From an uncultured Prochlorococcus sp. (lineage in GTDB: Bacteria; Cyanobacteriota; Cyanobacteriia; PCC-6307; Cyanobiaceae), in assembly GCA_902595175.1 (NCBI GenBank), contig CACJPB010000003.1, positions 1-47,585 of the forward strand: DNA of 47,585 bases. Reading direction: 5' to 3'. The position numbers were made by a program, and so were the translations under genes. Below are positions 46,687 through 47,585 of the stretch, one piece after another (position 1 is the stretch's first letter; every line of letters begins with the position of its first letter). The notes beneath the pieces were generated by a model. That model saw only the letters and a program-made list of their open reading frames with translations. It searched no databases and had not been told where the DNA came from.

Positions 46687-47585
46687 CTATTCTAAAAAAT
46701 TAATTTCACAATATTTTTTTACCTTTTCAATGCCGCCTTCAATAGATCTTGACTGAATTTTGAATTTAGACAAGATTCTTGAAGCTTTTTCAGAACGTTT
46801 ACCCGATTTACATATAGTGAAAACCTCTTTATTTAAACTTTCTTTTTGAATAAATTTAAAGTTAGATTCTTGGTTAAAATGACTTAAGGGAATTGATATA
46901 GATCCCTCTATTGCAGATGTAGAAAATTCTTCATTTTCTCTAACATCAATTAAAAGAATTTTGTCTGGTTTTGCTTTGTATAAGGAATAAAAGTCATTAG
47001 CATTAATTCTTTTAATTTCATTGCTTTTCTCACAATATTCATTGCTATTATAAAAGTTTTCAAATTGAGACAAATTTTTTATTCTTTTATTTAATTGATC
47101 ACTTTTTAGATGTAATTTTTTCATATTCATATTCAATAGATCAAAAATTAAAATCTTCCCATCTAAAATTTCACCTTTTTTCAAAATAATTTTGATAATT
47201 TCATTAACCTGAAGAATTCCTATTAAACCTGTTGAAACACCTACAACCCCGTATTCTGCACAACTAGGGGCAGCATTTTTTGAAGGTGATTCTGGAAGTA
47301 AGTCTCTTAAATTAGGACTATTTTTATATAAATTGAAAACACTCACTTGCCCTTCAAAGCCTTGTACACTTCCAAAAACAAGGGGTTTATTTAATATCAG
47401 GCATGAATCATTTATTAGATATCTTGTGCCAAAGTTATCAGAGCAATCGCAAATAACATCAAACTCCTTTATTAATGCAAGAGCATTTTTAGGATTAATT
47501 CTCTCTGAAAAGGTTAATATTTCACAATTAGGATTGAATTTTTTAATTCTTTCCCGAGCAGAATCAATTTTAAGATTGCCAATAG
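46687..47585 (-). CDS. MoeB/ThiF-type adenylyltransferase with C-terminal rhodanese domain, 5' end outside window
   Basis: An E1-like enzyme that adenylates the C-terminus of a sulfur-carrier protein (MoaD or ThiS), fused to a rhodanese domain that can supply sulfur. The frame continues to the window end, so the N-terminus with the ATP loop is missing; a GTG at 47346 is internal. Visible parts are GNLKIDSARERIKKFNP, DVICDCSDNFGTRYLIND, GSVQGFEGQVSVF, and then the rhodanese domain with LLIDVRENEEF and the active-site Cys in CKSGKRS. Only one of the usual zinc-binding Cys is obvious (APSCAEYG), and later CxxC pairs are lacking. Which carrier it serves cannot be told from here. Confidence 0.9.
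   Translation of the reverse strand, partial: IGNLKIDSARERIKKFNPNCEILTFSERINPKNALALIKEFDVICDCSDNFGTRYLINDSCLILNKPLVFGSVQGFEGQVSVFNLYKNSPNLRDLLPESPSKNAAPSCAEYGVVGVSTGLIGILQVNEIIKIILKKGEILDGKILIFDLLNMNMKKLHLKSDQLNKRIKNLSQFENFYNSNEYCEKSNEIKRINANDFYSLYKAKPDKILLIDVRENEEFSTSAIEGSISIPLSHFNQESNFKFIQKESLNKEVFTICKSGKRSEKASRILSKFKIQSRSIEGGIEKVKKYCEINFLE

Overview
The window is about 47.6 kb of a compact, strongly AT-rich genome from an oxygenic phototroph. The gene content (psaC, psaD, ndhS, ho1-pebA-pebB, a panC-cmk fusion, a cyanobacterial-type gshA, a CCB2/CCB4-type cytochrome b6f assembly factor) together with the low GC, short spacers and small gene set points to a high-light Prochlorococcus. That assignment is an inference from gene content and base composition, not from a database match. 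About 49 protein genes, three tRNAs (Arg-CCU, Cys-GCA, Arg-CCG), the RNase P RNA and one TPP riboswitch can be supported. No insertion sequence, prophage, CRISPR array or integrase was seen, so this looks like core chromosome rather than a genomic island.

Layout. 1-9.4 kb: a TPR protein cut by the window edge, an M20 amidohydrolase and a small membrane protein, then riboswitch-controlled thiC; on the minus strand acpP-fabF-tkt; then psaC and glmS. 9.4-11.5 kb: rimM, ndhS, rnc and rnpB, then tRNA-Arg(CCU). 11.5-16.4 kb: two small unknown proteins, glgP (glycogen phosphorylase) and a divergent Na+/H+ antiporter with a terminator-like hairpin in its leader. 16.4-21 kb: alpha/beta hydrolase, mutarotase-like protein and DUF1537 sugar-acid kinase, facing icd. 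21-25.9 kb: an unknown gene, then the bilin operon ho1-pebA-pebB with a low-molecular-weight phosphatase, facing panC-cmk. 26-30.5 kb: purM, unknown genes including an unlisted 55-residue four-cysteine protein, tRNA-Cys, an LpxB-related protein and a small RNase D. 30.6-36.1 kb: a CCB2/CCB4-type assembly factor, hemF, mrp, rodA and a histidine kinase with an eroded ATPase domain. 36.2-42.8 kb: psaD, trpE-gshA, ppc and a small GNAT-like protein. 42.8-47.6 kb: tRNA-Arg(CCG), recF with a start-codon problem, speD, larE, a tandem-domain CobO-like adenosyltransferase, and a MoeB/ThiF-rhodanese protein cut by the window end.

The genes mostly serve central metabolism: tetrapyrrole and bilin synthesis (hemF, ho1, pebA, pebB), photosystem I (psaC, psaD), carbon handling (tkt, ppc, icd, glgP), cofactors (thiC, panC, CobO-like, MoeB-like), glutathione and polyamine synthesis, envelope (glmS, rodA, LpxB-related) and RNA processing (rnpB, rnc, RNase D). 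I did not find a convincing new multi-gene system. The points most worth a second look are the recF reading frame, the Mrp protein without its cluster cysteines, the antiporter leader hairpin, the degenerate histidine kinase, the fused duplicate CobO-like protein and the four-cysteine microprotein.
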